Of a DNA stretch of 64,000 nt, positions 12,127 to 23,589 are shown one piece after another. Location of the stretch: assembly GCA_900660155.1 (NCBI GenBank), contig CABFPE010000006.1, positions 1,969,890 to 2,033,889 of the forward strand, written 5' to 3'. Position numbers and translations under genes: made by a program. This DNA comes from Hofstenia miamia (lineage: Eukaryota; Xenacoelomorpha; Acoela; Hofsteniidae). Position 1 is the first letter of the stretch; each line of letters begins with the position of its first letter. The notes under the pieces were generated by a model. The model ran no database searches. It saw only the letters and a program-made list of their open reading frames with translations, and was not told where the DNA came from.

Positions 12127-12379
12127 CAGTGCTTTGGAAAAGTTTGGAATAATTGTTGAAATGACTGCTGTAAACTAACTGTCAACATTGGTTTGACTTT
12201 TTGTTACTCAAGCAAGTACTGAGAAACCAATGTTATCCCACAAAGAACTCATTGATATATTTCACAATTGTCTTGCTACTTCACGATACAGAATATTTTT
12301 GTACTATAAGATTTACAATCGAAGGATACTTTCAAGAAGATGTTTTTTATAAAGTATTCTAAACTTTTCCACAGTACTG
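12127..12379. mobile_element. Tc1/mariner-type MITE, 253 bp
   Basis: Terminal inverted repeats of about 28 bp: CAGTGCTTTGGAAAAGTTTG at the left, and CAGTACTGTGGAAAAGTTTA as the reverse complement of the right end. TA dinucleotides flank both sides (12125-12126 and 12380-12381), as expected for the Tc1/mariner superfamily. The interior is non-coding. The open frame at 11962-12159 runs into the left terminus and is not a gene. Confidence 0.8.
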
Positions 12380-12961
12380 TATATACTATATATATATACT
12401 ATATATATATATATATATATAAGCCTCCCAGAAAGAATTGTTCCCTATGAATTTTTCAAATTATTTAGCATAGACTGTTAGTATGCATTATATATCCTCA
12501 ATATTTTTGCTAAGGCCTGAATATATATTTGTGTAACATATGAATGTATTACGCAAATCAAAGTGAGTAGGGAAATTTAGTTTTGGTGCTTGAATTGTAC
12601 AAACAATGATATGACTTATATTTTGAATGACTTTTTTCTTAGCAGCGATTTCTTAATTTGTCTTTAAACTGAGAACTCTCTATGTATTTTGAAGATCTTG
12701 ATTGTCACTCACCACTGATACTTGTCTCTCCTCAACACGTTCGTTCAATCTCGGGCGGAATTTTTTGAGTCGTCTGAATTCTGGGAACAGTGCAAAAAAT
12801 TAAGAACATTAATGTTGGAATATCCCAATTTTTTCAATTCATTCTTAATTTGAGGAGTTGATGCAAGTATTCCTGCAACTAGGAAGAATCTAGTATTATA
12901 GAGAACAGGCTTGTTAAGACATCTAAAATTGACAAGCTAAGTAATTCCAAAGAAACATTGT

Positions 12962-13206
12962 CCATCAATTATCCGATCCCGAAAGAACTGTGAGGTTGTA
13001 GAAATAGTTTGAAAGCAAGCCTCGTACTTACTCACGATACTTTGTCTGAATCAAGTGAACAGGAGCTCATCTTCAAGAGGCACNCCATCAATTATCCGAT
13101 CCCAAAAGAACTGTGAGGTTGTAGAAATAGTTTGAAAGCAAGCCTCGTACTTACTCACGATGCTTTGTCTGAATCAAGTGAACAGGAGCTCATCTTCAAG
13201 AGGCAC
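12962..13206. repeat. 122-bp tandem duplication across a single N (probable assembly join)
   Basis: Positions 12962-13083 and 13085-13206 are almost identical (two differences: cccg/ccca and gatact/gatgct) and are separated by one N at 13084. Two overlapping haplotype ends joined by a placeholder base would give this pattern, so it is more likely an assembly artefact than a real duplication. Confidence 0.85.
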
Positions 13207-14324
13207 TTTACTCCAACCTTTCATTGTCAGTCTGTTTTTATATGGTATACAATAATTCCATAGTATTTATTTCAATTTATATAGTTAAATCGTCAACAGT
13301 TTCATATTTTCAGTCATTTCAATAATCTGAGCGAAGGTGTAGCCAACTTAGTCAAGGTAGGATGGCCACATTAGTACAGGGGTTGCCAACGATAATTAAA
13401 GTTGTTTTTTTATAATTGATGTCGTATTCTGCAGAATTTTTTCCTGAAACTTTTGAAAAAAATAAATGATGTGACTGCCTTTTGAATGACTCTTACTATT
13501 GAATTCAGTTGGTAGTTTGAAAATGCAAAACGCTGTAGTTACATGAATTTAAATTTAATCATACTTTGAATAATCAAAGTATTAAAGAAATGCTTAATAC
13601 CTTTCAAAACATACTAAGTCTGTGTAGATTAAGATTATTATATTATATCACAATATGCTTGCATAACACTAAACATTGGAAACCATGTACAAATCTACGC
13701 AAATATTTTCAGATTGCAATTTTGAATGAAATATAGAAAAATACAAGTAGTAGTAATGGAGGAACAGCTTTTGCACAGACTTAAGGAAACCCTCTAAAAA
13801 TATTGAAATGCCGATTAGTCAGAGATGGAGGTGGACTAGCCTGCAGGTCGGGTCGTACTTGGTTCGGGTCAAGTCGGGTAGGGCTGAGTTATTTAACTTA
13901 TATTCGGGCGGAAATATATGTCTGTGTAAAAAAACGGCACAATCCATATTTATTGAAATATTTTGGTATATTTCGTAACTAGAAATCAAGTTTTTGGTTA
14001 CCATTAATAATATCGGATTACAATAGGTTTTCCAATCTGTACTTTTTCTAATTTATCAAATATTGTTCTGACGATGCCCAATTACATTTCTGTGATAAAT
14101 TTTTGATTCTACAAATGAGTTTATTTCTTGTATTAGCAGACCAGTCTTTGAAATGGTAATATGTTCAGCTTTTCTTATCTTGAAATCGATTATTATGGTA
14201 TTAAAAATCATTAGCACTTTTAGGTTGAGAATTTTCAACAGTCACCATCTTTGCAGATGTTGAAAACGGATGATATCTCTTGTACTATTTTAGCTTCAGA
14301 GACGTACCATACCTCAAATTAATC
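13207..14324. other. no gene seen; GGTCGGGTC-rich patch
   Basis: Only short open frames, none with a recognisable domain. A GC-rich patch at 13838-13880 (CAGGTCGGGTCG, GGTTCGGGTCAAGTCGGG) looks like one end of a hAT-like MITE, but no matching opposite end was found nearby. Confidence 0.35.
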
Positions 14325-14328
14325 TTAA

Positions 14329-14463
14329 CCCTTTCCCCACTGACATATTTGTTATCCCATTCCGAGTGACTGGGTGGATTACACCCGTACACCTGATATA
14401 TAGAGAAAAATCGGTTTATTCCTAATCCGAGTGACTGGNTACACCCAGTCAGTGGGGAAAGGG
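14329..14463. mobile_element. piggyBac-type MITE, 135 bp, TTAA-flanked
   Basis: Perfect inverted ends: TTAACCCTTTCCCCACTGAC at 14325 and its reverse complement ending at 14467, so TTAA flanks both sides (14325-14328, 14464-14467). The copies of GAGTGACTGG at about 14363 and 14429 are internal direct repeats. CCCTTT-type termini with a TTAA target are the hallmark of piggyBac-like elements. One N lies at 14439. Far too short to encode anything. Confidence 0.82.
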
Positions 14464-14467
14464 TTAA

Positions 14468-16370
14468 ACACACATTGATTTCACCATATTATCATTTTAG
14501 CACTAGTATTGCTATTTACTGGAATATAATGAAAAATATGTGTGCTATTTTTTTACTCAGCCTTTACAATGCATTAAGTGTTGAATGCTAAATTGGGAAG
14601 ATGCTACAAGGATTGCGAAATTTCAGTTACTCTTTACAACGAATGAATTAGGAATTGTGAAGTGATTCCAGCATTTTTATACAGAGTGCGCATAATTTTA
14701 GCTTCATTTTAGATAAGTCATAATCGTGGTGTTTAAAGCAATAAATACTATATTACATCGCCTCATTTTTCAATGCAGCACAGACATCTTTAATGGGTTT
14801 TTTGTAAAAAACTGTTGGATCACTTCTGGCCAGAAATTTGTCAACCAAAACCATGAATTCAATTCTCATGGGATTTACTGGGACTAAACATTTCGGTGTG
14901 ATTAGTAGTATAGATACTATTTTCAACAAAGTATTATGATAATAACGTCTACTATACTAAAGAGCGGCCCGACCCTGATCCTCGATTCTTGGAAAGCACC
15001 ACATTCAGACCGGTTTGGCCTACTTACATGTGAAAAAGTAGTCATTGTTGCATATGATAATATGCTTAGCTTAGTCATTACAGTTCATTGCATAGATTAC
15101 CGGTAATCAAAAAAATACAGTCCTACTGAAATCTTTAGTCTCAATAAACCTAGTAGACTTAGTGGGCCCACCAAAGGCTACTTCTTTAAAATCACAATTG
15201 GCATATTTTGAGCTGGCTGGGCTGAAATACTACCATTGAAAACAGGGCCGCGCTGATAACACCCGTAAAACGTGACCTATTTAGCGTAATGCCGGGCAAA
15301 AGGACCACTTAAATCTTTTTGGTAAATAAAAACTTTAAAATAAAATATTTGATAAATTCTCTTTTTTGGCTTCTTAAAACAATATTTAGTAATGTGTCAT
15401 AAAAAATGGACCAGTTTCAAGTTATATTTTTGTCAAAATATCAGTTTAAAGTAAGAATGTCAGAATTTTCAGATTTCCAAATATGCAGGGCAAGAAGGAA
15501 CGGATTAAAAGAGGTAAGGAAATACAATGTAAAATAAAGTTTAAAGAAACTAAAGCAACAATGCATGTTTCTTTATAAATATTGATTGTAGCTATGAAAT
15601 ATAACAGTTATAAATAAGAAAAAACCACTTCTTAACATAAATCACATATTATTATGCCTTTTGGAAATGTGCAACAATTACTGTGAGCCCATGTCTTACA
15701 AACTGAACATAAAACCCACTGTTCTTTGATTTTGCTTGGGACCGCAAGCCTCTACAAACATAGCACTATTTACGGCTTGAGAGATGAATAAAATACTGCC
15801 TAGGTTATTATATGCTTGAATATAAAACACACGTTCCTTTTTGCATTTCTGTTGACTAACCTCGAATATTTTCGCCTAGTCACTCTAGAATTTGCTCTGG
15901 AGAGAAATTCATGAAAAGGAACCGTATTGTAAAAAATGCATGCATATGTAATGCATTTTTCTCTTATAATTAATGGTTCTATGAAATCGTTAATTATTAT
16001 ATGAGGGCTACTTAAATTGTCATCAAAGATTTGAACTCTTCAGATTGGGCGCGCAAAAATAAAAGATGAGTAACACATGATTGCATTTCATTTTTCGAAG
16101 AATACTTAAATAATAACAATACAATACATTGCTTCTCTGCTTGCTGGATAAAACGGTTCTATATATACCTATGCACATGCATATATAAATATAATTATAT
16201 ATTTATATATATATATATATATTTCGGTGTTGTTTATTTTTTGAAGAAGTCCTATAACAATAGGAGCAATCTCATTTCTGACAGCCTGTCTTAGGTCGTC
16301 TACATTCCTAGCTTCAATGATGCCCAAAATAATGTGAATCTGATGAACGTGGAGGGAAGATAACTAAATT
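14468..16370. other. no gene seen
   Basis: AT-rich sequence with no supported coding frame or RNA gene. GC-richer patches at about 14960-15010 and 15165-15300 (GGGCCCACC, CCGCGCTGATAAC) may be worn MITE ends. A (TA)n block sits at 16190-16222. Confidence 0.4.
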
Positions 16371-16590
16371 TTCAGACCCAACGGTTTGCAAAACATTTTG
16401 GAAAAATGATTGATATCATCAGCAAATATGAACTTTTCGAAATTGTTCTAGCATTAGAATCGCTTATATACAGATCAAAAATATAATTTGAACAAGAACT
16501 CTTTTTGAGGTACTCCATTTGAAATTAAGGAAGGAGGTAAAATACTTCGTGTATAATTGTATATTATTAGGAACTTGTGAGCCTTAAACT
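16371..16590 (-). pseudogene. LINE reverse transcriptase scrap
   Basis: On the minus strand, SLISNGVPQ (motif B) is followed in shifted frames by DLYISD (the LFLLYINDL position) and then FADDINHFSKMF (motif C with the catalytic FADD). Order and spacing match a non-LTR reverse transcriptase, but frames change at least twice within 200 bp. A small, old fragment with no visible ends. Confidence 0.6.
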
Positions 16591-17100
16591 AACCAATGTA
16601 TCTATAAAAATTAAAATATAGTCTTTTTAGTCTACATTTTCAAACTGCATGTACTTTATCTAATCCGATTAAGATATTTGAAAATACTTGAATATTGGGA
16701 TATCTTTGTGAAATTATGCTTTCTTGCTAGGGTGAACATTTGTGAAATTAATTCTATGCCTGAAGTACAAGAAAATCCGATTTTTGAAGAAATTTTCAAA
16801 TTCTTAGTATTCAGATAATAATGCGATCTAAGCAACCCCAACTATTTTTTCTCTAAATAGTCCACTCAAGCGCGCCGAGAACAAAGTCAGAGTTTTCCAG
16901 ATTACAAATATCCTTACTAATTAATAAGGGATAAGCATTCTGCAATTTTTATAGATACAATTAGATACAATTGCAAATTGTTAAGAATACGTGTGTTACT
17001 TAAAGTGAAATATTATTCGAATAATTTCGTAAATTTATTCTCAAATAAATATGGAGATAGTTTTCCATGAAAGGATNGCTATTTTTATAGATACCATTGC

Positions 17101-18100
17101 NNNNNNNNNNNNNNNNNNNNNNNNNNNNNNNNNNNNNNNNNNNNNNNNNNNNNNNNNNNNNNNNNNNNNNNNNNNNNNNNNNNNNNNNNNNNNNNNNNNN
17201 NNNNNNNNNNNNNNNNNNNNNNNNNNNNNNNNNNNNNNNNNNNNNNNNNNNNNNNNNNNNNNNNNNNNNNNNNNNNNNNNNNNNNNNNNNNNNNNNNNNN
17301 NNNNNNNNNNNNNNNNNNNNNNNNNNNNNNNNNNNNNNNNNNNNNNNNNNNNNNNNNNNNNNNNNNNNNNNNNNNNNNNNNNNNNNNNNNNNNNNNNNNN
17401 NNNNNNNNNNNNNNNNNNNNNNNNNNNNNNNNNNNNNNNNNNNNNNNNNNNNNNNNNNNNNNNNNNNNNNNNNNNNNNNNNNNNNNNNNNNNNNNNNNNN
17501 NNNNNNNNNNNNNNNNNNNNNNNNNNNNNNNNNNNNNNNNNNNNNNNNNNNNNNNNNNNNNNNNNNNNNNNNNNNNNNNNNNNNNNNNNNNNNNNNNNNN
17601 NNNNNNNNNNNNNNNNNNNNNNNNNNNNNNNNNNNNNNNNNNNNNNNNNNNNNNNNNNNNNNNNNNNNNNNNNNNNNNNNNNNNNNNNNNNNNNNNNNNN
17701 NNNNNNNNNNNNNNNNNNNNNNNNNNNNNNNNNNNNNNNNNNNNNNNNNNNNNNNNNNNNNNNNNNNNNNNNNNNNNNNNNNNNNNNNNNNNNNNNNNNN
17801 NNNNNNNNNNNNNNNNNNNNNNNNNNNNNNNNNNNNNNNNNNNNNNNNNNNNNNNNNNNNNNNNNNNNNNNNNNNNNNNNNNNNNNNNNNNNNNNNNNNN
17901 NNNNNNNNNNNNNNNNNNNNNNNNNNNNNNNNNNNNNNNNNNNNNNNNNNNNNNNNNNNNNNNNNNNNNNNNNNNNNNNNNNNNNNNNNNNNNNNNNNNN
18001 NNNNNNNNNNNNNNNNNNNNNNNNNNNNNNNNNNNNNNNNNNNNNNNNNNNNNNNNNNNNNNNNNNNNNNNNNNNNNNNNNNNNNNNNNNNNNNNNNNNN
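17101..18100. other. assembly gap, exactly 1000 N
   Basis: A run of 1000 N, followed by (TA)n at 18101-18122. The round length suggests a placeholder of unknown real size. Open frames drawn through it are meaningless. Confidence 0.98.
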
Positions 18101-18122
18101 TATATATATATATATATATATA

Positions 18123-19789
18123 TAAACATATGCATGTATGTATACATATAAATTTGACGATTTATACTATGAAATATTCCATAGTAAATATCGCCAAATG
18201 CTGTTCTGAGAACAGTGGGAATTTAATTTTCCTACATTAATAAATTTAAATAGCTTATTGGAGATAATCTACAACAAAAATAATTTATGTAAGAAAAACT
18301 ATAAAACTAACTTTGTGAATCTGCATGATTTTATTAAACTATCTACATTCTCATTCTCAGAGCTAAGATTCAGGTAGATCTAGCGCCCAGATCAATGTAC
18401 CTTGTCAGTAGTGTAACCAGTTTCAACCCAGATACTTTTACTAAATTGATTAATTAGGTGTTATAAATGCAGTTAACTCATGAAAGCTCAAATTTAGATC
18501 TCTGCCATGCGATCACAACAGAACTGTCATCAATTCTGAGTTTTGAACCCAAAATTCAAACAAACAAAAAATAGACCTGAACCCAAAACAAAACTCTAGT
18601 GCAAGCGGAAGTTACATGCGCATGAAATTTCTACACCAAGATGCAGTGTTATAACTATCACAAACAAAGCAAAAAATAGACCCGGCCGCTCACACAAACC
18701 CTAAACGTACAGGGTTCGAAATGAGTCTGCTTTGAGAACTTTGGTTCACAATATAAGATTTATACGGATGACGTATATCTACAACAAAATGGTGTATTAT
18801 AATTACCCCAAATTATGGCATTACATATTGTTGTTCAACTTGACGTTATGCATGAGCAAGGTTTACCCTAATCACACCTGCCAATTTGCAGTACCAAAAC
18901 AAAAAGATGCAATAATTATTCTTGCAAGAAGAGAATTGGTAGGGGTTTGTCATGGTATGCAATGAAAAGAATATAAAAAATTCCATTCATTTTTGTAGAC
19001 CAACAACCAATCAATTTCATTCGAAAGAAATAAATGGTACGCAAACCAAAATAGAGAGCTTCACAATTAAGGAAGTGTATTCAATTTCTAGAAATGTATC
19101 ATCTCAAATAATTAAAGCTAGTTCTACATTTGTATATTCTTTGATTATTATGTGGCCAAATGATGAATTTTTAAATGTAGAAAACTGATCGTTAATTGTT
19201 AATGATAGCCTCATTTTTTTATGTTACTGCAAATTGCAAGGCCTTGATTACAGTAGGCCTTAGCAAAAGTCAAAATATTTGTTAGGCTCAGTTTTCAAAA
19301 ATCAAGCACATAGCCATAAGTTAAGCTTAAAATTAGCTCTCATCCAATTTCAAAGTTTGGCTATCCAAAATAGATTGAAGTTCCCAAATCCTATTACTGG
19401 ACTTTTTTTCTTGTGGGATTCCCCTGTCTAGTATCTTAATTTTCTTCAAAATACCAAATAGAGATGAATATGTTTGCGATTTAAGATATTCTTAGGGTAT
19501 GGTTTGTTACTGATATCATTTGAATTTCTCATTTAATAACATCCTTATGTCTTCAAACATTGTATATCCTTGTAGACTGAAATTATTCTATATCACTCGG
19601 AACCAACTAAGAATTAATGAAAATTAACATGTGGATTTTTATTACAATCAAGAAACGAATGCCATACGGAAATTCCACAAGTTATTATTTTCAGTTCACT
19701 TATGAATGAAGAATACCAAATATCATTTTAGTCATATTTTCTACATTAGATATATTATCAAAAAATACACTGTACTAATTAGTTGAATA
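18123..19789. other. no supported gene
   Basis: Two plus-strand frames (18732-18965, 18952-19188) are open but match no family I recognise. A diverged direct repeat, CAAACAAACAAAAAATAGAC at 18558 against ACAAACAAAGCAAAAAATAG near 18660, is followed by GGTTCGAAAT at 18713, which resembles a tRNA B box. No matching A box or fold was found. Confidence 0.35.
19638..19643 (-). promoter_or_regulatory. candidate poly(A) signal AATAAA for the phospholipase gene
   Basis: On the minus strand, AATAAA lies about 150 nt past the phospholipase stop codon, a plausible distance for the 3' end of that transcript. Such hexamers are common by chance in AT-rich DNA. Confidence 0.4.
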
Positions 19790-20983
19790 TTAAATGCTTA
19801 AGACACTTCTTAGATACTTCAAAACTGCATCGCTCTTAAGTAAATCACCATGTTTGGTATTGTTAATAGCTTCAAATTTTAATGCTTTGTCCTGTTTTCC
19901 TTTCCAGATGCGACTTCCAGTTGCAGAGCGTATATCCACTGTGCCGTCTCCATCTATATCTACTGTTTCAGGTTCAGAATTGGGAAAATCCTTATCATAA
20001 ATTAGTCGATAAGCTGTTTTAATTCCGGTACCATAAATTGTGTGCCATGATACACCTGGCGGATGAAAGTCTAATATTTTTGTAGTATCTTTATACATTT
20101 GATATAATTGGGGAAATCCAATATCATTGTAAATATCTTTGTAGTCATTGAGGGTGTACACCCTTTTTGGTGTTTTCATTACTGGATGAGTAGAATTCCA
20201 AAATTCGGGATTTGGGAAAAGCCATGCAGTCGAAGGATATGTCCTTTGTGCTTTTCTCAATTTTTTACTGGGTAAAATGCTGATACCGAAATCATATCCA
20301 GATACTGTAGCTTGAATAGATTTTACGGAACCAAAATATGGAGTGCCTATAGCTATAACACTATCTATATATTTATCCTTCCAATCTTGAGAACGTCCTT
20401 CCAACAACTGAAGGATCAGTAAGCCACCCATGCTGTGAGATACTAAACATACTGATTTGTTGTTATTTTCATAGTACATATTCTCTATAAGCGTGACCAT
20501 TTCAAACATTGTCTCCTTTAATTCATTACCTGCCTTTCTACAATCGTAACAAAGGCCTTTCAAACTTTGACCTTCTTTGTATCCAGCATCTTTAAGTTTA
20601 TCAATGATAGTCTCATAATAACCAAGTAATCCGAAAGTATCCAATGTTTTCAAGCCGCTAAGATCCCCTGGAGATGCCCATCGAATTTGAACGCCTTTTG
20701 GATTGCTTGTCTGGTGTGTCTTTGAGTTGTAAACCAGCTTTAAATTGTTAACGTAGCAGTTGAGTTGATATTGGAGAATAAAAGACTCAATATCAAGCCA
20801 AATGGTGAACCAATCAGTTTTCTTGCTGCAATAGAAATGGGAAACATGAGATTTATCTAATTTTCCTTCTAGTTGATTACCACCATCTCCAGGTATAAGT
20901 AAAACTGGTGTAAGTAGTTTGCATTGAACAGCATAAAGAAAAACTAGAATAAACGCTGGTGAGTTCAACATAGAATACTTCAT
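19790..20983 (-). CDS. PLA2G15: lysosomal (group XV) phospholipase A2, single exon
   Basis: A 397-residue intact frame of the LCAT/lysosomal phospholipase A2 family. Family members have acidic phospholipase A and transacylase activity and act in the lysosome or outside the cell. Residues 1-21 form a hydrophobic signal peptide. The oxyanion/lid region reads LIPGDGGNQLEGKLDKS; a conserved cysteine pair is Cys52 (CSKKT) and Cys76. The serine triad is present: Ser184 in SHSMGG, Asp346 in DGDGTV and His378 in TKHGDLL. N-glycosylation sequons lie at about Asn175, Asn263 and Asn374. Length and motif order match vertebrate PLA2G15. The usual PYDWR loop reads CYDCR here (145-149), with the Trp replaced by Cys. 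The start is the ATG at 20983; an in-frame stop lies upstream at 21017-21019. The absence of introns suggests intron loss or a retrocopy, but the frame is intact and looks functional. Confidence 0.96.
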   Translation of the reverse strand: MKYSMLNSPAFILVFLYAVQCKLLTPVLLIPGDGGNQLEGKLDKSHVSHFYCSKKTDWFTIWLDIESFILQYQLNCYVNNLKLVYNSKTHQTSNPKGVQIRWASPGDLSGLKTLDTFGLLGYYETIIDKLKDAGYKEGQSLKGLCYDCRKAGNELKETMFEMVTLIENMYYENNNKSVCLVSHSMGGLLILQLLEGRSQDWKDKYIDSVIAIGTPYFGSVKSIQATVSGYDFGISILPSKKLRKAQRTYPSTAWLFPNPEFWNSTHPVMKTPKRVYTLNDYKDIYNDIGFPQLYQMYKDTTKILDFHPPGVSWHTIYGTGIKTAYRLIYDKDFPNSEPETVDIDGDGTVDIRSATGSRIWKGKQDKALKFEAINNTKHGDLLKSDAVLKYLRSVLSI

Positions 20984-23057
20984 CAAGTAGTATTGACAAA
21001 GGGAAATGACAATATCCTATTTACCAAAAATAATCACAATTTACAATATAAGTCAGATAACAAAGTCAATAAAGTTCATGATGCACTATTTAAGTTAGAA
21101 ATTCACAAACAACCAGCTGTCACTATGACTTCTTTTGCACGTGTTGTTCGAATGAATTTGTTTAATTGATTTGAAAACATATATCACTTTCTATAAGAGG
21201 CTTATTTCAATAAAGAATTGATACGTATTAGAAAATATTTAATTTATTGCAAAGCGTGAGAGATTCTATAAATTGTATAGAAGCATAAAAACGTTAAGCT
21301 GGTACTAAATAATTAAGGATTGCAGCGCTTTCTCAATGCCAACTTATGCTCTTCTTTTTTTCACAAATACAGAGGAAATTTCGCTTTGAAAACTGTATTA
21401 ACTGAGCCAAACGGATATTTACTCCCTCCCCAGGCAGAGCTGACAGCGGATGACTGGTCATTCGAGTGACCAAATTGCACGGATTTGCCGGTTCATGGGT
21501 TAGTAGATAACTTAAAAATGACACGTTATCAAATTTTGCAGTCGGATTTGGTAAACCGAATTAACACTAATTTTTTTCCGTTTCCTCTACCATCATTTTT
21601 CACATTCCTAAGACGTTAACACCTCACACTAGTACTAGTTAATAATATTGATTCATATTTCTCTAGACTCCTCACTCAGAAAACATGTAAATGAAATTTA
21701 TTAAATCTTGAAAGCACTGCTTTTATTTTGTAAAAAGCAGTGAAACTGTAAATTCGATAAACTCATCCAACTTTTATTTATTTACACTACATTTATTGCT
21801 TTTCATCACATTGCGGCTAATTATGCCCAAAGTCAAACATTGCAACAAAATATTGTAATAAAACTTAAGTCTGGTTAATACAAATTGAAGAAAAACGCAG
21901 ATGGTAAAGCTGTATATACATTATTGGGTCAAGATCAGTGAGATCGCGGGTCACACGGATCAATAGGTTCGACCCGTTATCAGCCTACCTCTAAGCTTAC
22001 TCTGGGTGATTAGAAAGTTATTTAAATTAAATGAACTTTAGAAATATATTTTTAGATTATTCCATTTCTTTATAGTGATAGAATTAAAGAGCATACTACC
22101 TAGTACATACTTTGTTAGATTTTTAATACAGACTTAACTTCTTAGAAAATCTAAGGACAAGAAATCTCTTGTATATTTGCGTATTTATAAATTATGAACA
22201 AACATTTCAAATCATTGCCATACATAGAGGAAATAATGCCACTATTAATGTGATTAGCAGTCACATGCTTTGGTATGACATTTAGAGCTCTCAAAATGCT
22301 ACTATGCATCTTTCTAGAAATCTTTTGCTTTTTCGTGAGGTTATAAAATAGAAAACTGAAATTAAATGCGTTTATCAATTTTTTGTAGTGCATCTTTGTA
22401 ATTCAATAATTCCTGACACGCAAAGCGTTTGCCTATTTCGACTTCTAAATATATCAAAATGTAATTTACATTTTTTAGTTTTAAGTCAACTTTTTCAGAA
22501 TTCTTTGAAGGTTCCTGCTTTAAATATTAAACTCGTTCATCAATAATTTAATACAATAACTTAGAGCATTAAGAATTAGCTTCTTAAATACACTTTACGT
22601 ACAAGTTGTTTACATAAAATGAACAGGTATGTTATTTTTATGTTCACAATTTATTTGTTTCATTATTAGAGATTCAAAATTTTCTTGTAAAATTTTAGAA
22701 ACATCGACTGCATTTCTTTCTGCATTTGTAAGACAATAATCGTAAGAGTACTGATATACAATACAACAAAGCTAGAAGTGATCCTGATCTTTTGGGATGG
22801 ACAGGACCGAACTGATAGATTCAAAGACCGGATCAATGCAATTTTTTGGGGGACCACTCAGAATCGATTTAAATATTAAGATTTTAAGTATAGGTCTATA
22901 TAAGCCTATATACGAATATACATATAATCAGTGATTCGCATACTGAGTTTCCAGTTTTAGAAAAGCCCTAAAAGTCTAAAAATGAAATATTAACCAATTG
23001 GGCTTAAATTTGGTATATATGTTAGAACATCCGCTACAGCATTATTATAGGCCACCG

Positions 23058-23090
<33 letters not shown>

Positions 23091-23589
23091 TAAACACTGA
23101 GTTAAATAATATATAGATATGCAGATAGGTTCGGTTGAGTTGCCTTAACATATGCATATGCATATATTAGAGGTGTGCTGCCAGCATAATTTACCACCGT
23201 TACTTGCCCGGGGTTTATTTTACCTTACCCATACCCGTAATATTTGTACCCGTAATATATGTACACAGTAGGAAGTAGTAGTTAAAGCTACAGAATGTAT
23301 TTTTTCAATTAATCACTAAAAATAAAGAATGAACAAAATGTATAATGTATTCCTGAAAAATGTATAAAAATTATAAAATGAATATAATGTAAATTTCCAT
23401 GAATTATCAAAAGCAGGGATGACCATATTTATAATCTGTTTAACAGATCGGTTAACAAATTGGTTAAAAATATATATATATATATATATATATACTTTTA
23501 AATCTGTATTATAAATTTACTTTCTAATGCCGAAGAAATTTATTTCAGTTACAATGCCCTTCGTACAAGAATTTTGGCATTATAAAATG
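20984..23589. other. no gene seen; upstream region of the phospholipase and repeats
   Basis: No supported coding frame. A GC-rich patch at 21944-21995 (GATCGCGGGTC, GGTTCGACCCGTTATCAGCC) resembles a hAT-like MITE end. There is a similar patch at 22795-22840. (TA)n runs lie at 23058-23085 and 23470-23494. No clear core promoter could be assigned upstream of 20983. Confidence 0.4.

Noticed and set aside
17041-18151. Open frames of more than 340 codons through the N gap
   Set aside because: They consist almost entirely of unknown residues from 1000 N and have no sequence support.
18713-18725. GGTTCGAAAT resembling a tRNA B box, considered as a SINE or tRNA gene
   Set aside because: No A box at proper spacing and no cloverleaf could be drawn.
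19794-20000. Plus-strand frame of 68 codons
   Set aside because: It is antisense to the conserved C-terminus of the phospholipase gene.
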